Under the pieces are notes generated by a model that was not told the origin of the DNA, ran no database searches, and saw only the letters and a list, made by a program, of their open reading frames with translations. Source: Niallia circulans (lineage in GTDB: Bacteria; Bacillota; Bacilli; Bacillales; Cytobacillaceae). Taken from it: a stretch of 64,000 bases of DNA. The position numbers were made by a program, and so were the translations under genes. Below, piece after piece: positions 17,043 through 26,398 of the stretch; within the stretch, counting starts at the first letter, position 1; every line of letters begins with the position of its first letter. The DNA is taken from contig NZ_RIBP01000001.1 of the NCBI RefSeq assembly GCF_007273535.1, positions 1,054,001 to 1,118,000 of the forward strand, written 5' to 3'.

Positions 17043-17783
17043 TTATGTGGTTCTGCCTATTGCTGTTGAAATTTCGTCTGCCGCTTTCTTTATACAATGA
17101 ATCAAATAGGATAAACGTTCTTCACTAACACGATATTGGACGACACCAATACTGATTGCCCCGACAATATCATGATTAAAATTAAAGACAGGTGCTGCAA
17201 CAGATATTGTGCCATCTGTTCTTTCACTGAAGCTAGTAGCATAGCCTTGTTCTTTAATAAGAGTTAAATGGTCAAATAATTCTCTTCGTTTTTCTTTAGA
17301 TTTTGGCAGCAGCTCCATCACATTTGCCTCGATTGTCTCTTCTGGCATATTAGCTAGAATGGTCTTATTGGGCGCTCCGATGTGAAGGGGAATTCGCAAG
17401 CCGATTTTGTCAATAATTCGCACATTTGTTGGACTGTCCACTCGTTCGATTATGATAGCTTCCTTCCCGTCTGGAATATTGAAATAGATACTTTCCTCTA
17501 CTTGAAGTGCTAGTACTTCCATAACTTCTCGTGCTTTCGTTCTATAATCAGCTTTCTCAAGCTCCCTCAAGCCAATCTCCATCCATAAGCTTCCGAGTTT
17601 ATATTGCTTCGTATGTTGGCTTTGCAGTACGAGGCGATGTTGGATGAGTGTATTTAATAAGCGATGGACCGTACTTACTGGAAGACTCAAGCTTTCAGCG
17701 ATTTCTGAAATGGACCACCATTCTCCTTTATCAGACGCCATTAACTTGATAATGCTTAATGCTCTATCGATAGACTGTACCAT
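17043..17783 (-). CDS. IclR-family transcriptional regulator
   Basis: 246 residues from the ATG at 17783, chosen because AAGGTCATT gives a ribosome binding site at the right distance. Residues 1-65 form the winged helix (VQSIDRALSIIKLMA, LSLPVSTVHRLLNTL); the rest is the IclR effector-binding domain (RIPLHIGAPNKTILA, FSERTDGTISVAAPVF, GVVQYRVSEERL). It lies between rocB-like and the divergent rocD, and a TTTCC-N7-GGAAA palindrome upstream of rocD looks like its operator. Bacillus roc genes are normally run by RocR with sigma-54, so this is an alternative control system (inference). Confidence 0.88.
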   Translation of the reverse strand: MVQSIDRALSIIKLMASDKGEWWSISEIAESLSLPVSTVHRLLNTLIQHRLVLQSQHTKQYKLGSLWMEIGLRELEKADYRTKAREVMEVLALQVEESIYFNIPDGKEAIIIERVDSPTNVRIIDKIGLRIPLHIGAPNKTILANMPEETIEANVMELLPKSKEKRRELFDHLTLIKEQGYATSFSERTDGTISVAAPVFNFNHDIVGAISIGVVQYRVSEERLSYLIHCIKKAADEISTAIGRTT

Positions 17784-17976
17784 AATGACCTTCATTCTGT
17801 TTTTGACATAAAAAACCTTTTCACACCATCAATGTAGCAGACAGGTAAACATTGTGCAATATAATTTTTAAAATGTTGAGAATTATTAAAAAATTACCTG
17901 TAACAAGCATTATAACCCATTGACTTAATACTGAAATTATTTGACAATAAAAGTGATTTCCAAATTGTAGATATGC

Positions 17977-17993
17977 TTTCCACATTGCGGAAA
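17977..17993. promoter_or_regulatory. Candidate IclR operator upstream of rocD
   Basis: TTTCCACATTGCGGAAA: 7 of 8 positions pair around a central base. A related half (ATTTCCAAATTG) lies 20 bases upstream. IclR-family operators commonly use TTTCC/GGAAA arms. It is 87 bases before the rocD start. Confidence 0.5.
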
Positions 17994-18079
17994 AATAACT
18001 AAATTATTTTATCTTTAACAACACACCATACGATATATACACACGTTTGAGAAACCACCTAATGAATGGAGGAATCCTT

Positions 18080-19276
18080 ATGTCTATGTCAGAAAGGATT
18101 ATAAGGCAAACGGAGAAATACGGAGCTAACAATTATCATCCCCTGCCAATAGTAATTGAAAAAGCGGAAGGGGTTTGGGTGGAGGACCCAGAAGGCACTA
18201 AATATATGGATATGCTTAGTGCCTATTCTGCCGTTAACCAAGGACATCGGCATCCGAAAATTATTGCGGCTTTAAAAAATCAGGCTGATAAAGTGACACT
18301 AACCTCTCGAGCGTTCCACCATAGTCAGCTCGGTCCATGGTATGAACAGCTTAGTACTTTAACAAATAAGAATATGGCACTGCCTATGAATACTGGTGCA
18401 GAGGCTGTTGAAACGGCTATTAAAGCGGCAAGGCGATGGGCCTATGATGTGAAAGGCGTCAAAGCTAATTCAGCAGAAATTATTGCATGTACAGGAAATT
18501 TTCACGGCCGCACGATGGCCGCCGTTTCGTTATCGACTGAAACTGAATACCAGCGTGGGTTTGGTCCATTGCTTCCTGGCTTTACACTTATTCCATACGG
18601 AGATTTAGACAGTCTTGAACGAGCGATTACCCCAAATACTGCGGCATTTTTAATCGAGCCGATTCAAGGGGAAGCAGGTATAATCCTCCCGCCGTCCGGC
18701 TTTATTAAAGCAGCATTTGAGCTATGCAAACAGCATAACGTTCTTTTTATCGCTGATGAAATTCAAGTTGGCCTTGGCAGAACAGGAAAAATGTTTGCCT
18801 ATGAGTGGGAAGACATTGAGCCAGACATGCTTATATTAGGTAAAGCACTTGGCGGTGGCGTATTTCCTATTTCTTGTGTTGTCGCAAACAAGGATATTCT
18901 CGGTGTATTCAATCCAGGATCACACGGATCCACATTTGGCGGAAACCCCCTTGCATGTGCCGTCTCCATTGCATCATTAAAAGTCATTAAGGATGAAAAG
19001 CTTGCAGAACGGTCCCATGAGCTTGGCGCTTATTTCCTTGCCAAACTGCAAGAAATCAAACACCCAGCAATTAAAGAACTTCGTGGCAGAGGCTTATTTA
19101 TCGGCATGGAATTACATGTGGAAGCGCGGCCATATTGTGAGAAGTTAAAGAATCTTGGCTTACTTTGCAAAGAAACACACGATACTGTAATTCGGTTTGC
19201 GCCGCCGCTGATTATAACTGTGGAAGAATTGGATTGGGCCATTGAAAGGATTAATCAGGTGTTTACCACAGAATAA
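18080..19276 (+). CDS. rocD: Ornithine--oxo-acid transaminase
   Basis: 398 residues from ATG 18080, which follows AATGGAGGAATCCTT; the frame opens 11 codons earlier without a site. Class III PLP aminotransferase converting ornithine and 2-oxoglutarate to glutamate semialdehyde and glutamate. Signature stretches: [18 protein letters not shown] at the start, [33 protein letters not shown] (aspartate contacting PLP), and [13 protein letters not shown] containing the PLP-binding lysine near residue 255. It is transcribed away from the IclR regulator; a terminator shared with the kdp operon end follows. Confidence 0.95.
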   Translation: MSMSERIIRQTEKYGANNYHPLPIVIEKAEGVWVEDPEGTKYMDMLSAYSAVNQGHRHPKIIAALKNQADKVTLTSRAFHHSQLGPWYEQLSTLTNKNMALPMNTGAEAVETAIKAARRWAYDVKGVKANSAEIIACTGNFHGRTMAAVSLSTETEYQRGFGPLLPGFTLIPYGDLDSLERAITPNTAAFLIEPIQGEAGIILPPSGFIKAAFELCKQHNVLFIADEIQVGLGRTGKMFAYEWEDIEPDMLILGKALGGGVFPISCVVANKDILGVFNPGSHGSTFGGNPLACAVSIASLKVIKDEKLAERSHELGAYFLAKLQEIKHPAIKELRGRGLFIGMELHVEARPYCEKLKNLGLLCKETHDTVIRFAPPLIITVEELDWAIERINQVFTTE

Positions 19277-19288
19277 GGAAGATAAGTA

Positions 19289-19325
19289 ACAAGAAGCTGA
19301 TTAGACATCCTAATCAGCTTCTTGT
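19289..19325. terminator. Bidirectional terminator between rocD and the kdp operon end
   Basis: ACAAGAAGCTGATTA-gacatcc-TAATCAGCTTCTTGT, a 15 bp stem. It overlaps the last codons of the minus-strand CBS gene, so both convergent units may end here; T-runs are short. Confidence 0.65.
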
Positions 19326-19735
19326 ATCATCGCATTTCCGTTTTGCTCTGACAGCCACTGAATCACTTCTCTCCGTCTAATAATTCCGATAAACACGCCT
19401 GAATCATCTACAACTGGGACAAAGTTTTGTTCAAGCAGGGTACTAACGATTTCTTCTATCTCACTGTTGACGGAAATGGCTTCATACTTAGAATGAAGCG
19501 GCACGTCTTGAAGGCTGACCACATTGGTATGTTGGAAATCAAGATTACCAGTATTCTTCATCTTCCACAGTAAGTCACCTTCCGTTATAGTGCCTAAGTA
19601 GCGTCCCTCCTTGTTTAAGATTGGCACGGCACTGTAGCGGTGATATTCCATCTTTTCCATTACCTGCCTCATTGTCCAATGTTGAAATACGAAAGCAACC
19701 TCGTGTTTTGGAATGAGAAAAAATGCTACGTTCAT
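19310..19735 (-). CDS. CBS-domain protein of the kdp operon
   Basis: 141 residues, two CBS motifs: residues 5-65 (VAFVFQHWTMRQVMEKM, YSAVPILNKEGRYLGTITEGDLLW) and 75-135 (AISVNSEIEEIVSTLLEQNFVPVVDDSGVFIGIIRRREVIQWL). CBS pairs bind adenine nucleotides including, in some potassium transport systems, c-di-AMP. Its ATG overlaps the stop of the kdpD-like gene (TAATG), so it is the last gene of the kdp operon. A role as nucleotide sensor for Kdp, together with the kinase-less KdpD, is an inference from context. Confidence 0.85.
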   Translation of the reverse strand: MNVAFFLIPKHEVAFVFQHWTMRQVMEKMEYHRYSAVPILNKEGRYLGTITEGDLLWKMKNTGNLDFQHTNVVSLQDVPLHSKYEAISVNSEIEEIVSTLLEQNFVPVVDDSGVFIGIIRRREVIQWLSEQNGNAMIQEAD

Positions 19736-20916
19736 TATCGTTTATTTTCCTTTCTGATTGGCTTACTGTCTGCCACAATATGAATATCAATATTAGTTGT
19801 TTGTCTCATAATATCATTAACGATGGAGCCTCTTTTAATTTCCTCCCATCTTGTTCTTGCTGATTGCCCTAATAATATTTGCGTGATAAAGTAACTTTTG
19901 GCTGTTTCAACAATTATTTGGGCAGGCTTTTTCTTTTCTTTTTTCTGAAGAATAAACTGTGCATGAAACTGTAATGATAATTCTTCCCAGACTTTGATCT
20001 TTTCTCTTTTCCACTGCGGCATTTCCAGCACATCAGCATCTGTAACATGGAGCACATACAGCTTTGCCTTAAGCCGGTTAGCCATGCGCCAGCCTCTTCT
20101 TATCAGCTTCTCCGCTGTTTCACTGTACTGCACGCACACTAATATCTTTTCATGAAGTCCTATCGGCCCTTGATAAAGATGAGCATTATTTTCTTCAATT
20201 TTTTCATCGACATCATCGGCTACTTCTCTTAACGCTAATTCTCTTAATGCATAAAGATTTGCTTCTGAAAAAAAATTACTTAAGCTTTGCTTAATTTTAT
20301 GGTTTGCATATATCTTGCCTTCCTTCAGCCGCTTTCTCAATTCAATGGGAGTGATATCAATAAGCTGAATTTCGTCTGCTTTATCAAGAAAAAGGTCTGG
20401 CAGTCTTTCCTTTACTTTTACTCCAGTGAAATTCTCAACAATATCATGCACACTTTCTAAATGCTGTATATTAACAGCTGTGTAGACGTCAATCCCTGCA
20501 GCTACTATTTCTTCAACATCCATGTATCTTTTCGGATTAACTGATCCATAAATATTCGAATGGGCAAGCTCATCAATAATGACTATTTCAGGCCTTCTTG
20601 CTAAGATTGCCGGCACATTTACTTCAAAAAACTTCTTGTTTTTATACGTTATTTCAAGTAGCGGAATTCTTTCTAGCTTTCCAATCTGATTGCCTGTTTC
20701 CATTCTGTTATGTGTTTCAATCAGCCCAATGACAATATCCTTTCCTTCATTATGCAATTCATTAGCATCCTGCAGCATTCTATATGTCTTTCCGACACCG
20801 GGTGCTGCGCCAATATACAGCTTTAATTTCCCCCTGCTTTGCTTATTAATTTCTGCTAGGATTTCTTCAGGCGTTCTCCTGTTGGCAAATGGATGTTGTT
20901 CCATATTCACACGCAT
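19735..20916 (-). CDS. kdpD: KdpD-like sensor protein without histidine kinase domain
   Basis: 393 residues from ATG 20916 (GGAG 8 bases upstream). It contains only the N-terminal half of KdpD: the KdpD domain with Walker A GAAPGVGKTYRML (about residue 35) and EIVIIDELAHSN, then a universal-stress-protein domain (ILVCVQYSETAEKLIRRG to about residue 370). The four membrane helices, GAF and histidine kinase domains of classical KdpD are missing and no kdpE follows. Similar short KdpD proteins are known in other bacteria. It probably regulates the transporter or senses a nucleotide (inference); it cannot phosphorylate a response regulator. Confidence 0.9.
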   Translation of the reverse strand: MRVNMEQHPFANRRTPEEILAEINKQSRGKLKLYIGAAPGVGKTYRMLQDANELHNEGKDIVIGLIETHNRMETGNQIGKLERIPLLEITYKNKKFFEVNVPAILARRPEIVIIDELAHSNIYGSVNPKRYMDVEEIVAAGIDVYTAVNIQHLESVHDIVENFTGVKVKERLPDLFLDKADEIQLIDITPIELRKRLKEGKIYANHKIKQSLSNFFSEANLYALRELALREVADDVDEKIEENNAHLYQGPIGLHEKILVCVQYSETAEKLIRRGWRMANRLKAKLYVLHVTDADVLEMPQWKREKIKVWEELSLQFHAQFILQKKEKKKPAQIIVETAKSYFITQILLGQSARTRWEEIKRGSIVNDIMRQTTNIDIHIVADSKPIRKENKR

Positions 20917-20974
20917 TTCAACTCCGTCATTTATAAGTTTCCCGCTTAGGTACAAGCGGGAAACCAAATTTATA

Positions 20975-21538
20975 TTAGGAAATTAATTTCATTAATTCTA
21001 TGTTCAATTGCAGAACATTTACCTTTTGCTCCCCAAACAGCCCCCAATCCTTTTTCTCTGTTTGGCTCTCAATCAATTCCAACAATTCCTGCTTTGATAT
21101 ACTCGTATTGGTGGAGATTCTTGTTATCTGTGCCCTTGCTGCCTCTGGAGTAATATGTGGATCAAGCCCTGAACCAGAGTTTGTGATAAGGTCAATTGGC
21201 AAATCCTGCAATGATTGATTTGGATTTTCCTGCTGCCATTCTGCTATTGATAACTTCGTCCGCTCAATCATCTCTGCATTTGTTGGAGCATAGTTATTGG
21301 TGCCAGAGCTTGAAGCATCGTAATTAATGCTTGAGATTCTTCCATGAAATAAACGTTCATCAGTAAATGACTGACCAATTAGCTTAGAGCCAATTACTTC
21401 ACCATTCTCCCCATATATGAGACTGCCATCAGCCTGCTGTGGCAGTAAAATAGAGGCAATACCTGTAACAGCTAACGGGTAAAGCAATCCACAAATAAGC
21501 ATAAACAGCAGGCTGGTTCTTGCAACGGTTGCAAACAT
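20975..21538 (-). CDS. kdpC: Potassium-transporting ATPase subunit KdpC
   Basis: 187 residues if started at the ATG 21538, 8 bases after a GGAAGGG site; the frame also opens at an upstream TTG (21562). One N-terminal membrane helix (LLFMLICGLLYPLAVTGI) is followed by the extracytoplasmic domain with GSKLIGQSF, FHGRISSINYDASSSGTNN and SGSGLDPHITPEAA, all diagnostic of KdpC. It is the small subunit of the KdpFABC potassium pump and follows kdpB directly. Confidence 0.95.
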   Translation of the reverse strand: MFATVARTSLLFMLICGLLYPLAVTGIASILLPQQADGSLIYGENGEVIGSKLIGQSFTDERLFHGRISSINYDASSSGTNNYAPTNAEMIERTKLSIAEWQQENPNQSLQDLPIDLITNSGSGLDPHITPEAARAQITRISTNTSISKQELLELIESQTEKKDWGLFGEQKVNVLQLNIELMKLIS

Positions 21539-21569
21539 ATTTTCATCCCTTCCCTTAGTCAAATAAAGT

Positions 21570-23624
21570 CTATAATACAGTCGCTATAAGCAGGTCAATT
21601 ACTTTAATGCCAATGAACGGAACGATAACTCCTCCAGCACCGTATAAAAACAGGTTTTTCTTTAATAATGCATCAGAGCTCATTGGCTTATAAGCTATTC
21701 CCTTCATTGCCAGCGGAATGAGCAGCGGGATGATAACCGCATTAAAAATTAATGCAGACAAGATCGCCGACACCGGTGAGTGCAGCTCCATAATATTCAA
21801 TCTGCTGACCTCTGGTATTGCCACCATAAACATGGCAGGCACTATGGCAAAATACTTGGCAATATCATTAGCAATGCTAAAGGTTGTTAAAGCTCCCCTT
21901 GTCATAAGCAGCTGTTTCCCAATGCTAACTACTTCAATGAGTTTAGTTGGATTAGAATCTAAATCAACCATATTGGCAGCCTCTTTTGCTGCTGTTGTAC
22001 CACTATTCATGGCCAATCCAACATCAGCCTGTGCTAAAGCTGGCGCATCATTGGTACCATCACCTGTCATTGCAACCAATTTTCCTTTTGCTTGCTCCTG
22101 TTTAATAACTGCAATTTTATCCTCTGGCTTACATTCAGCAATAAACTCATCAACCCCTGCTTCCTTTGCAATTGTAGCTGCTGTCAAAGGATTGTCGCCA
22201 GTGCACATGATTGATTTTATGCCCATTCTCCGCAGCTCTTCAAATCTTTCTCTCATGCCTGGTTTCACCGTATCCTTTAAATAAATGAGCCCAACTATTT
22301 GGCTGTCAATTGCTACAGCTAAAGGAGTTCCACCTGCTTGTGCAATTATCTTTGCTTTATTATTCAAATCAGCAGGTACTATACCTCCCTTAGACAAAAC
22401 CCATTGCTTAATGGCATCTACTGCCCCTTTTCTAACAAACCTTCCATCCTGCAAATTCAATCCACTCATTCTTGTTTCCGCTTTGAATTCAACTATCTCC
22501 GCTCCAGCTGCCAGTGTATCATCATAGTGATAGGTCTCTTTTTTTAATAGCTCCAAAACAGATCTGCCTTCAGGTGTTTCATCCTTTAATGAGCTTGCTG
22601 CAACCCATTTATAAAAGTTATCTTTATCAATCTCGCCTGTCTTGATAAATTCACTTGCCATCCGATTCCCAAATGTTATCGTACCTGTTTTATCTAAAAT
22701 AATCGTATTAATATCACCAGCAGCCTCAACTGCTTTACCCGACATCGCCAAGACATTGAATTTAGTCACCCGATCCATCCCTGCGATCCCAATGGCAGAA
22801 AGGAGTCCGCCAATTGTTGTCGGAATTAAACAGACAAGGAGAGCAATTAATACTGGCACTGAAAGTTGAAAGCCAAGATAGCTTGTAAAGAACGGCAGTG
22901 TGATGACAACAAACAGAAAAATAAGTGTTAAGCTAATCAAAACAGTATTCAAAGCAATTTCATTCGGTGTTTTTTGCCGCTTTGCTCCTTCTACTAACGA
23001 AATCATTCTATCCAAAAAGGATTCACCTGGATTGCTTGTTATTTTCACCTTTATCTCATCACTGACAACAATTGTTCCGCCAGTTACAGAATTAAAATCG
23101 CCGCCAGCTTCCTTTAAAACAGGTGCTGATTCACCTGTGATTGCAGATTCATCGACAGATGCCAATCCTTGAATTACTTCGCCGTCACCTGGTATCGTTT
23201 CTCCCTGCTTAACTAAGACAATATCACCTTTTTTCAGCTGAGAGGACGGTACATGACTAATGCGGCCCTCGTTTATTAGGTTTGCGAACATATCTGTTTT
23301 CGATTGTTTAAGCGTGCTTGCTTGGGCCTTTCCGCGTCCTTCTGCAATCGCCTCTGCAAAGTTTGCAAACAAAATAGTAAACAATAGAATGATAGACACA
23401 GCAATATTAAAGCCCCGATCCGTTCCATTAGCGACGATTACGTCAGGAAAAATCGCTAAAACTACTGTGAGAATAAAGCCTAATTCTACAATAAACATAA
23501 TTGGATTCTTCACCATTAATGTTGGATTCAGCTTAATAAATGAATCCTTCACCGCCTGAATGATAATATCATTATTCATTAACGTACTTCCTTTCTGACT
23601 TTGCCGTTCCTCCTGAGTATTCAT
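21570..23624 (-). CDS. kdpB: Potassium-transporting ATPase ATP-binding subunit KdpB
   Basis: 684 residues, a P-type ATPase catalytic subunit. The phosphorylated aspartate is in [13 protein letters not shown] (about residue 313), the actuator loop is [13 protein letters not shown], nucleotide binding KGAVDAI and the hinge [19 protein letters not shown]. It hydrolyses ATP to drive high-affinity potassium uptake through KdpA. Two possible starts (ATG at 23624 and an in-frame ATG at residue 16) both have ribosome binding sites. It follows kdpA by 12 bases. All catalytic residues seen are intact. Confidence 0.96.
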   Translation of the reverse strand: MNTQEERQSQKGSTLMNNDIIIQAVKDSFIKLNPTLMVKNPIMFIVELGFILTVVLAIFPDVIVANGTDRGFNIAVSIILLFTILFANFAEAIAEGRGKAQASTLKQSKTDMFANLINEGRISHVPSSQLKKGDIVLVKQGETIPGDGEVIQGLASVDESAITGESAPVLKEAGGDFNSVTGGTIVVSDEIKVKITSNPGESFLDRMISLVEGAKRQKTPNEIALNTVLISLTLIFLFVVITLPFFTSYLGFQLSVPVLIALLVCLIPTTIGGLLSAIGIAGMDRVTKFNVLAMSGKAVEAAGDINTIILDKTGTITFGNRMASEFIKTGEIDKDNFYKWVAASSLKDETPEGRSVLELLKKETYHYDDTLAAGAEIVEFKAETRMSGLNLQDGRFVRKGAVDAIKQWVLSKGGIVPADLNNKAKIIAQAGGTPLAVAIDSQIVGLIYLKDTVKPGMRERFEELRRMGIKSIMCTGDNPLTAATIAKEAGVDEFIAECKPEDKIAVIKQEQAKGKLVAMTGDGTNDAPALAQADVGLAMNSGTTAAKEAANMVDLDSNPTKLIEVVSIGKQLLMTRGALTTFSIANDIAKYFAIVPAMFMVAIPEVSRLNIMELHSPVSAILSALIFNAVIIPLLIPLAMKGIAYKPMSSDALLKKNLFLYGAGGVIVPFIGIKVIDLLIATVL

Positions 23625-23636
23625 AGCTACCCTCCA

Positions 23637-25310
23637 TCACCATGTTAAAAATTCTGCAATTGGCCCTAAAACTAATACTGGGAAAAACGTCAACGCTCCA
23701 ACAATGAACACTGTTCCGATAAATAACCCTCCGAAAAGAGATGTGTCTGTTTTAAATGTTCCTGCTGTTTCTGGTACTATATTTTTTGCTGCAAGACTTC
23801 CAGCGACTCCAAGCATTGTGATAAGGGGGAAGTATCTGCCAATAAACATCGCAATTCCTGTTGAAATATTCCAAAATGGCGTTGCATCACCGAGCCCTTC
23901 AAAGCCTGAGCCATTATTATTAACAGACGAAGTAAATTCGTACAGTACTTGTGTCAATCCGTGAAAGCCTGAATTAGATATCCCATCACTCCCTAATGGA
24001 GTAAATAACGCAAGCGCACTTCCCAATAATATAAGACACGGTGAAATCAACATTGTTATCGCAATCAGCTTCATTTCTTTACCTTCGATTTTTTTGCCGA
24101 GAAATTCAGGTGTTCTGCCTACCATCAGCCCGGAAATAAATACAGCGATTAATACATACATCATAATATTGATAAACCCAGAGCCGACACCGCCAAACAC
24201 TGTATTTAACAGCATATTGGCAAGCGACAGCATGCCAGATATCGGCGTTAATGTATCATGCATCGTATTAACAGCACCTGTCTCAGTTGCAGTTGTTGTT
24301 ATCGCATATAAAACAGACTGCGCAATTCCTAATCTGACTTCCTTTCCTTCCATACTGCCGTTGTCAGCAGATATGCCAAGTGCTGTGATCGCTGGGTTCC
24401 CCTGATATTCTTGATACAAAGAAGTGCTGAGGAACACAAGAAAAATCATCGCCATTGAAATTAATAGTACTTTTCCTTGTTTTTTATTTCCAACTAGCTT
24501 TCCGTAAGTAATTGGAATGGATGCTGGCAATAAAAACATTAAGATAATCTGCAGGATATTACTGATTGCATTTGGATTTTCGAATGGGTGAGCAGAATTA
24601 ACACCAACAAAGCCACCACCGTTGTTTCCAAGCTCCTTAATGGAAAGAAAGGATCCAATCGGTCCTGTTGCAATTACTTGCACATCCCCTTCTAGCGTAG
24701 TTGCTTCCATCGTTGTTTCCAATGTTTGCGGAACACCAAGTGCAATGAAGAGAAAACTAGTCACAAAAGCAATAGGCAGCAAGATTCTTGTAATGCTTTT
24801 TGTAAAATCAATAAAGAAGTTGCCGATTTTTTTTCCAGCGAGTCCCTTTATGAACGCAATCGCAACAGCCAGCGCAGTAGCCGGTGCGACAAACATCATG
24901 TAAACAATGGCTATCAACTGGGACAGCAACGAAAGTCCAGACTCACCGCTATAATGCTGTAAATTCGTGTTTGTCATAAAGCTGATTGCCGTATTAAAGG
25001 CTAGATCTGGGCTCATTCCCGCAATATGCCCTGGATTTAACGGCAGATGGCCCTGAATTCGAAAGATCAAATAGACTAACAGAATCATAAAGGCATTTGC
25101 CGCAAGCATTGAGAACGCATACTGCTTCCAACTTTGGTTATTGTTCCTTATCCCCCCAAGCTTATATATCCACCTTTCAATCGGATAGAATAGCTTATCT
25201 AGCTTAGTTTTATTGTCACTGAAAACGACTGCCATATAGTTTCCCAACGGTATTACCAGTCCAACTATGAGCAGCAATGTGAGAATGATAGATAATATTG
25301 TCAAAAACAA
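23637..25310 (-). CDS. kdpA: Potassium-transporting ATPase potassium-binding subunit KdpA
   Basis: 557 residues, the potassium channel-like subunit with about 10 membrane helices. Four selectivity-filter-like loops can be seen (TNTNLQHYSGE, NNGGGFVGVNSAHPFENP, TTATETGAVNTMHDT, NNNGSGFEGLGD). It begins with a TTG codon preceded by CTGGAGGGAAATTAAA, so the start is unusual but well supported. It is preceded 21 bases upstream by kdpF and followed by kdpB. Confidence 0.96.
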   Translation of the reverse strand: MFLTILSIILTLLLIVGLVIPLGNYMAVVFSDNKTKLDKLFYPIERWIYKLGGIRNNNQSWKQYAFSMLAANAFMILLVYLIFRIQGHLPLNPGHIAGMSPDLAFNTAISFMTNTNLQHYSGESGLSLLSQLIAIVYMMFVAPATALAVAIAFIKGLAGKKIGNFFIDFTKSITRILLPIAFVTSFLFIALGVPQTLETTMEATTLEGDVQVIATGPIGSFLSIKELGNNGGGFVGVNSAHPFENPNAISNILQIILMFLLPASIPITYGKLVGNKKQGKVLLISMAMIFLVFLSTSLYQEYQGNPAITALGISADNGSMEGKEVRLGIAQSVLYAITTTATETGAVNTMHDTLTPISGMLSLANMLLNTVFGGVGSGFINIMMYVLIAVFISGLMVGRTPEFLGKKIEGKEMKLIAITMLISPCLILLGSALALFTPLGSDGISNSGFHGLTQVLYEFTSSVNNNGSGFEGLGDATPFWNISTGIAMFIGRYFPLITMLGVAGSLAAKNIVPETAGTFKTDTSLFGGLFIGTVFIVGALTFFPVLVLGPIAEFLTW

Positions 25311-25331
25311 TTTAATTTCCCTCCAGTCAGC

Positions 25332-25412
25332 TTAAAATTTCTCAGGGTTTAATAAGGCATAAAGCAAATAACTTACCACTCCAAATGCAAGAACCCAGAT
25401 AAACAGCATCAT
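25332..25412 (-). CDS. kdpF: KdpF small subunit
   Basis: A 26-residue single-helix peptide, MMLFIWVLAFGVVSYLLYAL plus LNPEKF, the classical KdpF sequence pattern (Y-L-x-Y-A-L-x-x-P-E-x-F) that stabilises the KdpABC complex. A GGAGGAAC site lies 7-8 bases before the ATG. Its first codon overlaps the stop of the small upstream ORF. Confidence 0.9.
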   Translation of the reverse strand: MMLFIWVLAFGVVSYLLYALLNPEKF

Positions 25413-25522
25413 TTTTGTTCCTCCTGCCCTTCTCCAGCTGTTTTCCTATCAGACCATTTAATCAGTCCATACATCGAGGTTATACTTATTCCGATGATAA
25501 ATAGCATAAGCAAGTCTTCCAT
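25409..25522 (-). CDS. Small membrane ORF upstream of kdpF (37 aa)
   Basis: ATG at 25522 with an AAAGGAG site 6 bases upstream; 37 codons ending in a TGA that overlaps the kdpF ATG. The product begins MEDLLMLFIIGISITSMYGL, a probable single membrane helix, followed by a charged tail KWSDRKTAGEGQEEQK. It lies between the riboswitch and kdpF, so it is transcribed with the pump. It resembles KdpF in size and topology but not in sequence motif; possibly an extra Kdp accessory peptide. Confidence 0.6.
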   Translation of the reverse strand: MEDLLMLFIIGISITSMYGLIKWSDRKTAGEGQEEQK

Positions 25523-25563
25523 ACATTTCTCCTTTATTTGTTAAAATTTACCAGTATTTTTAC

Positions 25564-25594
25564 ACAAAAAACCCCCTGTATTACACAAGGGGGA
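25564..25594 (-). terminator. Terminator of the promoter-distal (second) c-di-AMP riboswitch
   Basis: CCCCCTTGTGTAATACAGGGGG stem followed by TTTTTT on the minus strand, just before the small ORF and kdpF. Confidence 0.88.
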
Positions 25595-25599
25595 AAATT

Positions 25600-25750
25600 C
25601 CAAGGTAATACCTTCTGTCTTAACGCTTACGAAGTTAGCTGTCGGATTCGGGCCAAGAAGTAGCCCTACCTTGTAAAAGGATTCACCCCAGTGAGGATTC
25701 TCACATATTAAATGGGTCCCCCGCTCCAGTGGATTCAGCGATATAAGATA
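25600..25750 (-). ncRNA. c-di-AMP (ydaO/yuaA) riboswitch, second copy
   Basis: On the minus strand the conserved ydaO elements occur in order: ATCGCTGAATCC, GGAGCGGGGGACCCA, GGGGTGAATCC, GTAGGGCTAC, GGCCCGAATCCGACAGCTAAC, TTCGTAAGCGT. It is followed by its own terminator (25564-25594). ydaO riboswitches bind c-di-AMP and turn genes off; here they should shut kdp when potassium, and so c-di-AMP, is high. Confidence 0.95.
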
Positions 25751-25769
25751 TTTTGTATTTTAGTTAACA

Positions 25770-25800
25770 GAAAAAGACCGCGGAGGATTACCCCGTGGTC
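25770..25800 (-). terminator. Terminator of the promoter-proximal (first) c-di-AMP riboswitch
   Basis: GACCACGGGGTAATCCTCCG then CGGTC and TTTTT on the minus strand; a stem of about 8 bp with one mismatch, between the two aptamers. Confidence 0.8.
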
Positions 25801-25819
25801 GAGTTGATTTTTTCGATCA

Positions 25820-25980
25820 CCAGTTACACATCCTCTCTCTTCACGCTTACGAGGTTAGCTGTCGGATTCGGGCCAAAAGAGTAGCCCTACCTTACTAAGA
25901 AGGATTCACCCCGTGCGGTATAAATACCGCGGATGGGTCCCCCGCTCTAAAATAGATTCAGCGATATAAGAAGCAATATT
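25820..25980 (-). ncRNA. c-di-AMP (ydaO/yuaA) riboswitch, first copy
   Basis: A second complete set of ydaO elements on the minus strand: ATCGCTGAATC, AGAGCGGGGGACCCAT, CACGGGGTGAATCC, GGTAGGGCTAC, GGCCCGAATCCGACAGCTAAC, CTCGTAAGCGTGAAGAGAGG. It is transcribed before the copy at 25600-25750 and has a separate terminator, so the two form a tandem arrangement. Confidence 0.95.
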
Positions 25981-25989
25981 ATGTTAGCA

Positions 25990-26019
25990 ATCATACTCCT
26001 TTAAGTTAATGCATGTAAA
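25990..26019 (-). promoter_or_regulatory. Promoter of the kdp operon
   Basis: TTTACA (26019-26014), 18-base spacer, TATGAT (25995-25990) on the minus strand, just before the first riboswitch. Confidence 0.6.
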
Positions 26020-26349
26020 GATAGTTAAAATTCGATTTTCATTCAAATTTAACCATATTGAACCAATTAAGCTAAATTTAATAGCATAAGTTAATGCTAG
26101 CTTCTTTTTTCACCTGAATTCTTGTATTTTATTAGCTTTTGCAATAAAAAGAGGAAAATAAATAACTAGTCTAAATCATTTTGTTTATGTTGCTGAAAGG
26201 GACTTTGATGGCAATTAAGTTTCCGTTGTAGTCATACAGTCACTCTTAAGTTATTCGGATTTTAAATGAAGTTTTGCTGCTACTTTCGATTAAATTAAAG
26301 GCAACGAATACATTTCCCCGTACCGTCGATAATATTATATTAAAATAAA
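26020..26349. other. Intergenic stretch, 330 bases
   Basis: AT-rich DNA between the kdp promoter and the tRNA cluster terminator. I see no gene, repeat or convincing structure in it. Confidence 0.5.
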
Positions 26350-26394
26350 AAAATAAGCCCTCTCCTTTATATAATAAAAGAGAGGGCTTATTTA
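26350..26394 (-). terminator. Terminator of the tRNA cluster
   Basis: AAATAAGCCCTCTC / GAGAGGGCTTATTT stem, 5 bases after the last tRNA on the minus strand. Confidence 0.85.
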
Positions 26395-26398
26395 AGTA

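Noticed and set aside
21718..24962. Long plus-strand ORFs inside kdpB and kdpA (up to 188 codons)
   Set aside because: They lie antisense to clearly functional membrane-protein genes and have low-complexity serine/alanine-rich composition.
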